From Acholoe squamosa (taxonomy: Eukaryota; Annelida; Polychaeta; Phyllodocida; Polynoidae), in the NCBI GenBank assembly GCA_949317995.1, contig OX439041.1, positions 46,175,269 through 46,239,268 on the forward strand: a DNA stretch of 64,000 bases. The letters run 5' to 3'. Both the position numbers and the translations under genes were made by a program. Under the pieces are notes generated by a model. The model was not told the DNA's origin and did no database searches. It saw only the letters and a list, made by a program, of their open reading frames with translations. Below are positions 14,121 to 24,975 of this stretch, piece after piece. Positions within the stretch are counted from its first letter, which is position 1, and each line of letters opens with the position of its first letter.

Positions 14121-14174
14121 AGGCGTGCGGTTATCCAGGTAAGGCGTGCAGTTATCCAGGATAACCGCACGCCT
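14121..14174. repeat. Direct plus inverted 16-bp repeat (AGGCGTGCGGTTATCC)
   Basis: AGGCGTGCGGTTATCC at 14121, a one-mismatch direct copy at 14142, and a perfect inverted copy GGATAACCGCACGCCT at 14159. Can form alternative hairpins. Confidence 0.85.
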
Positions 14175-14221
14175 CTCATGTCCTTCCATGTCATATGTTA
14201 CATGTTAAAACCCATGATAGG

Positions 14222-14310
14222 CTTGACCAGGGCAGGGCTCGAACCTGCAGCCTTAGATCCCTAGTCCAACTCCCTATGCAGTGCGCCAAAGCGACTGATG
14301 AGATACGCTC
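14222..14310 (-). repeat. tRNA-derived SINE head (relic)
   Basis: Read on minus: GCAGG-TTCGAGC-CCTGC forms a perfect 5-bp T stem with a 7-base loop. Before it, TTGGA-CTAGGGA-TCTAA makes an anticodon-like arm separated by a 4-base variable loop. The box B match is strong. The D arm is degenerate and no acceptor stem pairs with the 3' side, so this is not a working tRNA gene. A polymerase III-derived SINE is the better reading. Confidence 0.6.
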
Positions 14311-14329
14311 GGTTAGAACCAGGTCTTGC

Positions 14330-14930
14330 TATGATACAAAGCCGTGTGCGCTGTCGCTGTCCGCTGCCAGGTGATGAGGTGTATTCTACACAAACATAAC
14401 AGCGAGTCGCAGCTTTTTCGCCGTGTGCGCTGCCGCTGTCCGCTGCCAGGCGACGAGGTGTATTTAGTTTACAAAAATAACAGCGAGACGCATTGAAATC
14501 TTTTTTCGCCGTGTGCGCTGTTGCTGTCCGCTGCCGGGTGAGGAGGTGTATTATACACAAAAATAACAGCGAGACACAGTGAACAGAGAAGGCGCGGTGG
14601 TCTAGCGGTTAGCACGTTGCGCTCAGCCGTCAGAGGTACATGGATCGAGCCCCGGTCCGGGTGCATCTTTTTTCGCCGTGTGCGCTGCCGCTGTCTGCTG
14701 CCGGGCGACGAGGTGTATTTTATACACAAACATAACAGCGAGATGCATTGAAATCTTTTTTCGCCGTGTGCGCTGCCGCTGTCCGCTGCCGGGCGAGGAG
14801 GTGTATTATACACAAACATAACAGCGAGAAGCATTGAAATCTTTAGCCGTGTGCCGCTGCCTGTCCGAGCCGAGACGGCCGATCTCGCTGTCCGCTGCTG
14901 GGGAAGGAGGTGTATGTACCTGTGTACACA
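14330..14930. repeat. Satellite array, 79-88 bp unit
   Basis: The unit contains GCCGTGTGCGCTGCCGCTG, then GAGGTGTATTATACACAAA and ATAACAGCGAGA. GCCGTG recurs at 14341, 14420, 14508, 14675, 14763 and 14846 (spacing 79, 88, 167, 88, 83). The 167 gap contains the tRNA-like insert at 14590-14667. Minus-strand open frames across the array are a by-product of the repeated unit. Clearly GC-richer than its neighbours. Confidence 0.85.
14590..14667 (+). repeat. tRNA-like sequence inside the satellite
   Basis: GTGGTCTAGCGGTTAGCAC matches a box A/D-arm consensus and GGATCGAGCCCCGG resembles box B; a T-run follows at 14668. T-stem pairing is imperfect, so I call it a tRNA-derived relic. It occupies one repeat interval in an otherwise regular array. 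Confidence 0.55.
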
Positions 14931-15043
14931 CACTATGGCTGGCTTCGATCGAGTCCCAGGGAGGGGGAATAATTTTTGTTTTCAACTTGAATTTATTGGT
15001 ATAATATTGATTATTTATTGGTTTCGTGGTATAAAATAAGTAG

Positions 15044-15154
15044 TCAATGGATAACTCATGACTTGTGGGGGTTATCGACGATAATAACACTCGGCCTACG
15101 GCCTCGTGTTATTATCCGTCGATAACCCCCATGCGTCATGAGTTATCCATTGGT
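15044..15154. repeat. Long hairpin palindrome, arms about 52 bp
   Basis: TCAATGGATAACTCATGAC on the left pairs with GTCATGAGTTATCCATTGG on the right. The inner arms GGGGGTTATCGACG and CGTCGATAACCCCC lead to a centre of CTCGGCCTACGGCCTCG. Almost uninterrupted self-complementarity over 110 bp makes this a compact foldback MITE. Confidence 0.9.
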
Positions 15155-15500
15155 TACTTGTTCAATATATGCTGTATCCAATAGCCACAGCGTTCAAAGC
15201 TGATATACAACGTCCGCTATTAATCATGCTTTCTCACAGATGACACTGGCAGCTATGAGAGGGAAAACTGCCAGTTTTGAGAGCATTTTCCAAACTGGCA
15301 GTTTTGAATTGCAGGACAGGACTCTAGGACTTTGATGTACAGGACGAATATTGACTTACATTGAAATGTATAGAATATTTTAGATCATTTCTTTATTTTG
15401 TGCCATGAGAGGCTTTTAGAGCACTTACAACCATTTCTGGATTCTGGCTATTTGTTTAGTTAGATGAGAACTATATCACCTGGGACAAGACTATAGGAAC
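15155..15500. other. Upstream flank of the 15501 exon
   Basis: Contains a direct repeat of the phrase AAACTGGCAGTTTTGA and reverse forms (15262-15308), but no assigned element. Possible 5' region of the gene whose first coding exon starts at 15501; no TATA box obvious. Confidence 0.35.
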
Positions 15501-15731
15501 ATGACACCGAGAGGTTTAGATTTGTTACTGCTGATTTTACATACACATTTGCTGGGAATTCATGGGGCTGTCGATGCCTGCTTTAATCGGAATGCTGTAG
15601 ACTCCCGTGGACAGAACTTCAAATTAGATGTTGTTAAGCTGTCCGAGGCTTCTGCCAGAAGTTGGATAGAGTGTAGAGCTAGGTGCCAGGAGGACAGCAG
15701 CTCTATCCTGTTTTCCAGTTGTATAGGACAG
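15501..15731 (+). CDS. Candidate first coding exon: signal peptide plus start of an apple/PAN-like domain
   Basis: The ATG has an A at -3. Residues 1-23 form a signal peptide (MTPRGLDLLLLILHTHLLG, then small residues before AVDAC). Residues 27 onward have Cys at ACFNRN, then WIECRARC and SSC, the W..C...C....C spacing seen at the start of PAN/apple domains of extracellular proteins. The frame ends at a splice donor, ACAG|GTCAGG (exon end 15731, phase 0); a second possible donor is CAG|GTACAA five bases later. The rest of the domain must be in later exons, which I could not locate. Best host-gene candidate in the window. The domain call is inference from cysteine pattern. Confidence 0.45.
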
Positions 15732-15739
15732 GTCAGGTA

Positions 15740-18656
15740 CAAATGAACTATGTATAGAGGGCTTAAAGAAAACCAAGCCCTCCCTCCTAATTAGGATGAA
15801 TGTGAAGCAAAGTTCTATGTGAGAAGTATAGAATCAGTCGGTGAGGTTACTACTTCTACCATAATGTCACGAACCGCTTCAAAATAGAGTCTATCAAATA
15901 GAGAGGTATGAGTATACTACAGGGAGGTATGAGTATAAAACAGAGGAGTATTCATGAGTATAAAATAAAGGAGTATGAGTATAAAACAGATGGCTATCCA
16001 TACTATACAATGGCTAGATATCTCCCTGAATCATCAGTGTCATTCCCGTAACAGATCATTAGGATGATCATGACTCCATATGACACAAGATCTTTGATGC
16101 CTTTTTTAATAACAATACTAGTGGCTTTGCCACTAGATCGTGGGGGCTATAGTCATTGCTGAATATCCAACCCCTCCCCTCCTCCCAGTCCCTCTATAAT
16201 CATGGCAACGAAACAACCCCATATGACGGAGCCTAAAAGTACAAAATGCACGTAGGTCAGTCTAACCCTTCCCCCCAGATTTGATTTCATATTTCGCAAT
16301 AGTTTGAGTGTATTATACATCATATTCCAGTACAGTCATTGAATATGTATTTCCTACATAGATTAATCGTATTCTGCAACCAATGTGCAATGAATGTATT
16401 TCATTGCCATATTTAAAGCTATTTCAATGGCGGAAATTTTCGTAATGTTCTTCCTCTTGTTGTCATGACGAGATTAAATTTAACACTGTCCTCTCCCAAA
16501 TACCAATTGAAATTTAAGATTTTTTTTAAAGGAATGGGAGGGAGTTTTATTCGATTTCGGCCCCTTATGATATTAAAAACCTTGACATTTTGGAGAAAAG
16601 TCGAGTTAATTTTGAAAGAAAATACATACTTTTATCTAGTCTTTTTTGGTTTATCTGTTCCTGGCTAGCATCCAAGCTTATATATTTTAATGGGGTAGGC
16701 ACCAGCGACGATCTAATGCCATATATAGGGTAAACAAGGACTGGGCGACAAACACCTCGTACAGACAGAATGGTGCATTGCATGCTGGAACTTCTAACCC
16801 AGTGTCAACAACGTTTATTGCAGTTCATGAAGAATGACATATTATATACAACTTGAAATATACATATATAGCAGAAGTAGAACAAAATCTGTTAAATGCA
16901 CATAGGCCACATTTTCGTTTTATTAAATTTTATGCTCACAAGAAAGCTTGTATTAATGGACTTGAACACCTTTATGGATACCCTCTCAAGATTGAATTAT
17001 TCAAAAGAAAGACAATGTTTCTGTACAGTTTTCAACATTGTAGGTTGACAAACTACCAGGCTTAATGTATAGGAATAAGAAACATATTGATATCATTAAC
17101 ATCATTCGATCAATTAGAAGCAACTATTTATTCATAATTGATAAACCATCCTATCCATTGTAAAATATAAAGAGGGCGATACCACTGCGTTATCCACAAT
17201 TTGTGATGCAATACATATTGTTCAACACCTCTAGATACATCACCAAAAACACCCCCCATACACCCCCTAACCCCCCACATACACGCCCTAGAACACATCA
17301 TGGCCAAAAGCCCATACCTCCTTCCATAATATAATCACGCCCTACTCTCCTGTCTGATGCCCTGCCATAAATCGATCCAAATCCAAGGTCACCTCTGCTC
17401 CAGGCTGAACACCTTATTACGTGGGTAAGTGCTAAAGCTCATCAGACCTGTCTCACCTCATCCAATCCCGTCAACCCTGAACACCATCTGCACTCTGTCT
17501 AGCTATATTGAACAGCATGTTAAGCATACACTGGTTCTTTCCTCTTATTTTTAAAACGATTTTGAAAGGCGGCATACAAATTATAGATTATGTGACGCAC
17601 TGAAGGCTATGTTGTCGTCAGAAAGCATTGAAATAAACCGTCGGAGGATATTTTACTTGTTTATTCAAATGACCACTAAAGACAACACAGGCCTCAAATC
17701 ATCAAGAAATAGGCCCCTATTTGCCATGATATCAGTAACATCAACGTTCAAATTGCTCTTTCAGATCTTATGTGCATGATAAAATAGGGACCAATCTTCA
17801 GGAGGTATAGACTCCTTCGTCCATTGCCTTCTTACCATATAAATTCCCAACCATAACAACTAGGTACCTCAGTGTCTTTCCAAAATCTCTTCCCATCTTG
17901 CTAGTAACTATCCACTCTGAGACAGCCTATTACAAAGCCTTGATGAGACTGGGCCCACCCTGGCAGCCAATTTCACAGCACTGCTAGCTGGGGTCTGGGG
18001 GTCTGCCTGCCCCGTCTTCCCTCATCACAGAATACTGATTGCTGCTGCTGATCAGGGGAGGTAGAAGTGATGGCCACTGACAGGACAGTCACATCACAGG
18101 ACGTATTAAATCCCTTTGATAGCATCCTTATATATATGGTTCTATCTTCTTTAAACTGTCCAATATGGAAACAATCATACCCAATATCCAGGTAATTTAA
18201 AATACTGCAAACTGAAATGACCTATGCATGTGACATGCGACGTTATATATCTACACCACCGTGTTCATGTCTCAGGTGGCACAGCTTTTATAAAGCAGAT
18301 TCTGCAAAGGATTCAGTCACCAAACGACTTTCAATACTCATTTTACACACAATCCTTTGTCACAACCCTTTGCCAGTTGATTGCCATAAGCCCAAGCTCC
18401 ACTAGGCAGCACGGGGCGGCAGCTTCACATGTTTTCCTTGAATTGGGGTTAAATAAATTGGAGAGGTAAAGATTTGCCTACTTGTAACGTGTTCGGCAAC
18501 GTCTAGCTTACCATTTCCTATCATTCTAGACCTACAAGTTGCTGTACACGTCGTGATCTTAACCTCTCTATTATTGCACAAGATACGAAATATGATCCCA
18601 CACCCTTGTTTATAATTTCATATGTTACACCATATATTTTTTCTCAATGTCTTTGC
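15740..18656. other. No recognised exon or element
   Basis: If the 15501 exon is real, this is its intron or downstream DNA. Small GAGTATGAGTATAAAACAG iterations occur at 15905-15985. C-rich tract at 17255-17290. No further exon with consistent splice phase was found. Confidence 0.35.
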
Positions 18657-18706
18657 TTTTATTTCTTTTACTTTTGCACGTTTTATTTCTTTTACTTTTG
18701 CACGTT
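18657..18706 (+). repeat. Two-copy 24-bp direct repeat
   Basis: TTTTATTTCTTTTACTTTTG followed by CACG occurs twice in tandem. Probably replication slippage. Confidence 0.8.
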
Positions 18707-18719
18707 ATTTTAAACGTAC

Positions 18720-19375
18720 GTATGGCATATAATCTGACAGAAGGCAGGAAATATGTGATCAGATGAGGAAAACGTGCCTCCAGGGGAAAGTAGCTTTTTA
18801 AAGTTTAAGTTATCATGAGCTAAGAAATACCAGGTAGTTTTGTTGTGATTGCTTGTCAAATCTAGGTTGATGTGAATGACTGAAAATGGCAAATAAGTTC
18901 TAAATGCATTATTTCCTCTGATAATTGCTGATAATGCGAAAATATAATTTTTGTTAAAAGATCTATATAATCCAAAGAAATGGGATGTTTTTAACATAAA
19001 ATCGGTTCTAGAGGTCTGTTTTCAGCTTTGAGTTCCTTATAACATTTCCAAATCATTTATGACAAAAAACATTCACATTGGGAATAATAGAGTTGTTTCC
19101 GTGACAACCAGAAACTGCCATACATGTCAATTTCCTATGTTTCCATGGCAACCAATGTTTTTTTTTGCATTCCAAAACATTATATGCATGGTCTCTGTAA
19201 CCTATATAATGAGGGCCTATACATTTTAAGTTAATGGAGCTTTCGCAACATTGCAAATCAGGGATAGACTGTTGTGGCCTGTCTCTAAAACATAGAGACA
19301 GGGATAGCTCAATGTGATCTGGGGGTCATTACACAAAAAAAAGCACAATATTCCCTTTATTTAGAAGGAAGATCA
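18720..19375. other. No recognisable feature
   Basis: AT-rich sequence with a T-run at 19158; nothing assigned. Confidence 0.4.
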
Positions 19376-19378
19376 ATA

Positions 19379-19640
19379 GCCCTGCAGGGCAAACTTCTTT
19401 TCAATTTCTTTTTTATAGCCCTGTGGGGCAAACTTCTTTTCTATTCCATATTAATGGCCCTGCAGGGCAAAATTCTACTCTATTCCATATCAATAGCCCT
19501 GCAGGGCAAACTTCTTTTCTATTCCATATTAAAAGCCCTGCAGGGCCAGCTTCCTTTCTATTCCACATTGAAGGAACTTCACTCAATTTCATATTCATAG
19601 CCCTGCAGGGCTTTTAATGTGGAATAGAAATTCTATTCCA
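19379..19640. repeat. 39-bp tandem repeat centred on GCCCTGCAGGGC
   Basis: GCCCTGCAGGGC (a 12-bp perfect palindrome) recurs every 39 bp from about 19379, with variants at 19418, 19457, 19496, 19535 and about 19598. Between them lies an AACTTCTTTTCTATTCCAT spacer. Because 39 is 13 codons, both strands stay open as 13-residue repeats, but there is no start, splice or domain context, so I treat it as a minisatellite. Confidence 0.85.
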
Positions 19641-19644
19641 TACT

Positions 19645-20019
19645 AATAGCCCACTTTCTACCATCCAACTATATACTACTTACATCAGGAGGGGCCCGTA
19701 ATTTGGATCTTTGACCTCAAATAGATCAAAGAAAAAAGAAAAAAAGAGAAATTTTTTAACCCCTACAAAACTTAGATCCATATTCTCTCATGAACCTTTA
19801 TTCCCCCTACACCCTAGCCTCATAATTAAAGAAAATATAGCATTTTCTCCACTTTGATCCGTTTAGATTGTACACAATCCACTGTTTGATTCCCTATGGG
19901 AATTATAGCATTGGGCTCCTCGACCATCGGACTTGGATACCCGTGGTTGGATATTGCCCAGTGAACCATCACTGATTATATTTCTTTATCTCACGATTCA
20001 GGGCCATCAGAGTGCTTTT
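19645..20019. other. No recognisable feature
   Basis: AT-rich sequence with an A-rich tract near 19725-19750. Nothing assigned. Confidence 0.4.
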
Positions 20020-20860
20020 TTTGGTCATAACCCTGTTCCGTTATTGGGGTATAACCACACTCTGAGACCTTTTGTTCATCTTCAAGAAGGTGCCAGTTTC
20101 AACCTGGACATGTTAATAAATTGGCGAAGTATACAAAGTCAACCTCGCCATACATTTCCAGTTAAAACCATTCAGGGTTCTATGGGGAATCGATCCCCGG
20201 CCGCTGTGGCCGGAGACGAACTCGCTGTCCACTACACCAACCCAAATGGTACTAGAAGCCAAGGTATATGAAGGATTTGTAAAAGTTTTCTGACATACCT
20301 GATGTTTATACACCTTGTTAGCATAGAATCCAATGGTGGAAGGTGGAGTTATTAACAGGGAAACATGCTAAGATATCCTAGATGATCATGTCATGCCTAA
20401 ATTCACCATTTTGTTCGAAATAAATAAGAATCCATTGATTTTCCATAGTGATACGTGTTGGCACCCGCCCTGTCCAGCCATTCCTTGCTCTACCCGTATC
20501 TGACCTAGTTCTTACATCTGGGCACCTCCCAATTCGTCAACAAGACAGAATGGCTGTGTGCTTTGGATCGCTATGGAAAATAATTGGATTCTTATTTATT
20601 TATAAGAAAATGGAGACAAAATGTAGGCGAACACCAACTAGAGATCATATATTTGTTAGTGTTAGAAGTACAGGACTTGACATGCTTGGATTCTACCCGA
20701 AAAATGTGTGTAAAAGTAGAGGTATGTCGGGCAGAGTCACAACATGGCCATGACGGCTTGGCAAACCGTTAGGATCGCATACACTTTCAAAATATCTTCT
20801 CCTGCATTTATTGTGGGGTTATAAGGTAAGAAATTCATACATAATGGATGAATAAGTGCA
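20020..20860 (-). repeat. Composite interspersed repeat with tRNA-like head, copy 1
   Basis: Homologous in reverse orientation to 48310-49165 and, for its 3' half, to 61015-61460. Landmarks on minus: TTCTTACCTTATAACC at the start; GTACTTCTAACAC; GGTTTTAACTGGAAATGTATGG; CTTCTTGAAGATGAAC; GGGTTATGACC at the end. It contains the tRNA-like segment at 20160-20255. Frames are broken, so no protein is encoded. Class uncertain: a long SINE-like composite or a DNA element that captured a SINE. Confidence 0.7.
20160..20255 (-). repeat. tRNA-like segment of the composite repeat
   Basis: Read on minus: GGTTGGTGTAGTGGACAGCG resembles a D arm/box A, and GGCCGGGGATCGATTCCCC matches box B with a paired T arm. 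It resembles Asp/Glu/Gly-type tRNAs but lacks a convincing acceptor stem. Confidence 0.6.
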
Positions 20861-20869
20861 ATAAACACA

Positions 20870-20929
20870 TTAATGCATTGATATTCTAGGACTCTGAGGT
20901 TACCTCGTCCTAGAATATCAATGCATTAA
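20870..20929. repeat. Perfect 23-bp inverted repeat hairpin
   Basis: TTAATGCATTGATATTCTAG plus GAC (20870-20892) is followed by a 14-base loop and its exact complement (20907-20929). It is just outside the composite repeat boundary. Confidence 0.92.
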
Positions 20930-21826
20930 TAGCTTAATCAGCCACTGCATGGCTCTGTTGTCCCCCAGATAGCAGTGACAATAGCTCAGTAAATTGGCCT
21001 GCCCAAGGAATGGGTCTCGAGGGGCCTTGTGTAACCTGAAATAATTGTCAAACTGCTGCAGCTCTCTGCTTAACTGCTGCCTGGATGTCACTCTAATACG
21101 ATCGGTTGTACCTGTCTGTATAATACTGAGAGGCCGCTCCAATCTAGATTAATTTAGGGGCTCATAAGGTGTCATAATAGTGTTAGCTCCTTGCTCGAGA
21201 GGGCAGTGCAAATAGTGTGGTTACTACCAGTAGGACCACAGATCATCGCAACCTCTGACCTCTGTGGGAAGGTGGCAGCACTATAGTTTTCGGACTCAAT
21301 CCTCTACATAAAGGCTGGGTAAGGAGTTAATCAAGCCTTGGCTCCCATCGAGGGAAGACCTGATTCACTGAACCAAATAGGTGGTATTAGTTTGAACTGC
21401 ATGTAAACTCTAGAATAAACATGTGCCGATTCCACTCAAATGAGATCCACTCTCTGGTCTTTTGTGACATAGACTCACACATATATCAAATCTGATATAG
21501 AAACATTACAGTATGGGCTTCTGTTAAATTATGGTTCTTAAAGCAGTCTGTCGAAACATCTCAGACCGCTACAGCTTGCTAGTGTTTGTCCATGCCTTGA
21601 AAACTAGACTGGTACTATTACTCCCCCCCAATGAAAAAATGCAAACAAACTTTTAAGATGAAAGTGCTGAAAAAATTACTATATAAGGACAGGGCAGGCA
21701 TGATAGGTATGAATCAGTAGACATCTAGCCCCGCATCTAGCAAAGATAATATCATATTGTGGTGCCACTGAGTACTTAATCAGTGCTTATGGAACAGGCC
21801 TCTGTGTCCAGTGTCTGGTGTTACCA
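20930..21826. other. No recognised gene
   Basis: A minus-strand 74-codon open frame at 20918-21142 has protein-like composition but no recognised family and overlaps the hairpin edge. Nothing else assigned. Confidence 0.35.
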
Positions 21827-22069
21827 GTGGGGTGTTTCAGAAGCAGCTAATGTTTACAACCGGTCATAAGGAGATATGATAGCAGTTTTAATAGTGATTG
21901 TAGGCTTATAACTGCATGTGTTTCTAAAGCATTATCATTATCTTACTGTGTCTATAACTATATGACTGGCGAGAGATGATAATGGTTGCAGTTGTAAGTT
22001 TAGAATCTAACAGTTTTAGAAACAGATATTTAATGTTCATTATCATGTCCGCCTTCTGAAACACCCCAC
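21827..22069. mobile_element. MITE with GTGGGGTGTTTCAGAAG inverted ends
   Basis: GTGGGGTGTTTCAGAAG at 21827 is mirrored by CTTCTGAAACACCCCAC ending at 22069. Inner arms share TAATGTT and GATAATG blocks in opposite orientation. About 243 bp, noncoding. Confidence 0.8.
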
Positions 22070-22743
22070 AGGTGCTGTAAGCTGATTATCACCTGATTGG
22101 TGTTTGATTACATCATGAAGCTGCTGCACGTGGCCTTTGGATAATGACTGCCTCACCCCAACCTGTATTGCTTGATGCATCCTTAACCCATTTAAAGTAC
22201 AAGTGGTATTCTCCGACATGAAATACAAAATATATGCTTAACTTCAATGGGGGCTAAGTATGCCTCAGGAGGGCTAACAGTTCATGGTACTTTCTTGATT
22301 TAGTTGAACATCTGCATAGCACAGACCCTCTCTCTAGTGGCAAAGTACAGAAGAGCAGCACAGCAAAAAAGGTTCTTTAGGAATCTTACACAATCTCAAC
22401 TGGCGGCCGAGTTTTCGAGTCATAAATTATCCACTTGATATCTTCAAACGAGGGGTTATAGTTAGGCAGATGATGAAAGTTTGGATCGCAGGCAAAATAT
22501 CAATTGTTGCAAGAAGCTATTTCTAATATCGCATTCCATATAGTAGCCCCCATAGGAGCCACCATGAGGCTATCAATATAGGCTTCACATTAGTGCATGC
22601 ATTGCTACGACTGCCCTTTGCAATAATGTTCTGAGATATCCTCCTGTAAACGCAACTTTACCTAGCCCCCTGTAGACAGAGCTTAGAAAAACCGTTTTAC
22701 CAAAACCAACTAGACCAATTTGTCAGTTCATAAAGACGGCGAT
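22070..22743. other. No recognisable gene
   Basis: A short minus-strand open frame at 22043-22228 overlaps the MITE edge and is not supported. No repeat arms seen. Confidence 0.35.
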
Positions 22744-24730
22744 TGCAATCAAGGAACCCTTTAAAAACCGGAACAGTTATTAATTTCAAATCTTTTAAGC
22801 CGATCTCTTTCTTTGAGATTCAATTTCGCTTGGGCGTTGGATTTGATCATGGTACCTTGGTATCAGATGAACTGATTGATCTCAAGCCAATCTCTCAGAA
22901 GGAAACAATGTACCATGTGTTAATGATTCTCGACTGAGTCACTATTATTTTGAATGGTTTCTCCAATCAGCGTAGCATCAGTTAATCCCCCTTCCTTGTA
23001 TTTGTAAGTTAACGTTCATTATTTACCTCATCTGTTATTGCGGTCGACGTAGGATAATGTCTTATTATAGATAGGAGAACTATCTAATTTGTAATGTGAT
23101 AAACAAGACAAAAACTGAAGGCACATCCGGAGGGCATTTCTCAAGATGGTATGACTGAACACAGCCACTATGATTTGAAACCCTTTATATTAATCGTAAG
23201 TAATGCCTTACGACTGCTCTGTATGATCAGCACTTACTGTAGTAATTAGATAGGGTTTGTAGGCCAGTTACACCAGTGCAACCACTAGATGCTAGGCTAT
23301 TTATAATAGCATTAAAGTGAGGGATCCCACTACGATCTGAAGGGGCCTAGTCTTACCATCATGAGAAATGCCTTCCAGAACAAAGAAATTGACTGCACTT
23401 CTCTTTTGATTTTACCCATCCACCCATGAAGTCGCCGCTAATGCATCTAGTTAAGTTTCCAAATGGACACAAGTTAACAAAGTGACCAGTTATTGCATAT
23501 TGGTCGAAATGGGCTGTTATGAAAAAGGCTCTCTTTGGTACTCGCTGCAGCATTAGTATTGCAAATGCAGCTTGAGGTCCTAAAGGACATGAAAGATGGA
23601 AGGGTTAGCCCCATACTATAGGGAATAGAATCCATTATCTATGTTCGTCCATGCCATATCATACCCAGTTACTACCCATCTACTCTCAGTTCCCCTTGCA
23701 CTGACAGGAGGTCCGCTTAGGCTATTCATAATAATTTCTGTGGTCAATGGTATAACAGTAAGGGTCTTATGAAGTGATACAATGAGATAGGCAATCTGCA
23801 AATAACAACAGTGTGTCTATTTCTAGTTACAATAATGTTGACCAAGGTTGCAATGCCAAGGAAAAAACGTCTTTACATGTCCGAATCTTCTCTAAATGGA
23901 AGTTGCGGAAAATTAATATCTAATTTCAATGAAATAGCTCCCTAGTAAGAAAGGATGTTCGGATAATTTTTCCATTGTTCAAATAAGGATATTTGGCAGA
24001 AACACTGCATGCATTCTCAATCATTTTTTAGAGGAGCAGATAATTATCGATTGACATTATGTGCATTTCAAGTAGAAATAAGAGTCATTAACTTGATTCG
24101 GTATCATCAGTTTTTACGAGTCACCCTCCATGCAGGAAGGTAGTAATTCCTTCACGCCACGTACCCCTGGTCTTTCCGACATTCAAAACCCGACTTAACT
24201 AGACAAGCAAGGCATTTCTTCAGATGGTTTGACTAGGCCCATTCAAATCGTAGTGAGATCCCTCACTGCAATGTCATTACATTCCTGCATATAGCAGTCA
24301 CTAATGATAGCACTGGTATGCCTTCTCTACCAAACCCTATGTAATTACTATATTAAGGGCTGATTGTTCAGGGCAGTCATAGCACATTGTCTACGATTAC
24401 TGACTACTTTTGAAGCTTCAGATTGCAGTGGCTGTGTTTAGTCGTACCATGTTGAGGAATGACCTCCAAACCTCTGAGCTCATCAATAAGTTTTATGCAA
24501 AGAACTTTCTCATACCCGGGAGCTCCTCAATAATGAATATTAAATCCTTTAAGCCAAGACCTTTCCTTAGGACCTCTTTTAGCTGGGCCACATATTTAAT
24601 TATGGACTTGGAGTATTGAATTACAGCTACCAGGAAACCAAAACGGATTGATTACGACCCGACCCCTCAAAGATACGGAGAATTAAAACGACCGACTAAG
24701 GAGAAATGATGATATCATTTGGCGAGAATA
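22744..24730. repeat. Cluster of a dispersed repeat with large inverted arms
   Basis: The segment about 23140-23380 is the inverted counterpart of about 24225-24460. Both, read inward, carry CAAGATGGT-like, AACACAGCCACT, TAATTA.ATAGGGTTTG and AGTGAGGGATCYCACTACGA blocks. A second module (AATTTCAAATCTTTTAAGCC) occurs at 22785 and, in the same orientation, at 24535-24560, and again at 43310. Noncoding; the order implies several rounds of insertion and rearrangement. Confidence 0.6.
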
Positions 24731-24903
24731 ACTTCATTTAGCTTACATGATCCTTATTGAAATTGCCTTGTGTTGCTAGTTATGTCGTGTTTGCTTTCTT
24801 TTATACTGAAGTGGGTGTTAAATAGATATGTAAATAAGAGTCAAGTATTGAATCAGGAGAATCTGATCTAAGATTAAATTTTATAGAATGTTTGCAGAAC
24901 ATC

Positions 24904-24975
24904 TACACTGCAAAATGGTGTTTAGGTTTTAAATGTGTTTAGGTCTAAACATGTTTAAAACCTAAGCATATAGGT
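24904..24975 (+). repeat. Fragment of the AAACAC-rich element (left end)
   Basis: TA|CACTGCAAAATGGTGTTTAG followed by TGTTTAGGTCTAAACATGTT. Same left end as at 312 and 50318. The other end is not found within 1 kb. Confidence 0.7.

Noticed and set aside
14222-14667. Functional tRNA genes
   Set aside because: T arms are good but acceptor or D arms fail to pair, and the sequences sit in repeats.
14261-15090. Overlapping minus-strand open frames of 94-154 codons
   Set aside because: They are the satellite unit translated repeatedly; no start, splice or domain context.
19413-19617. Open frames on both strands with 13-residue repeats
   Set aside because: By-product of the 39-bp minisatellite; no gene context.
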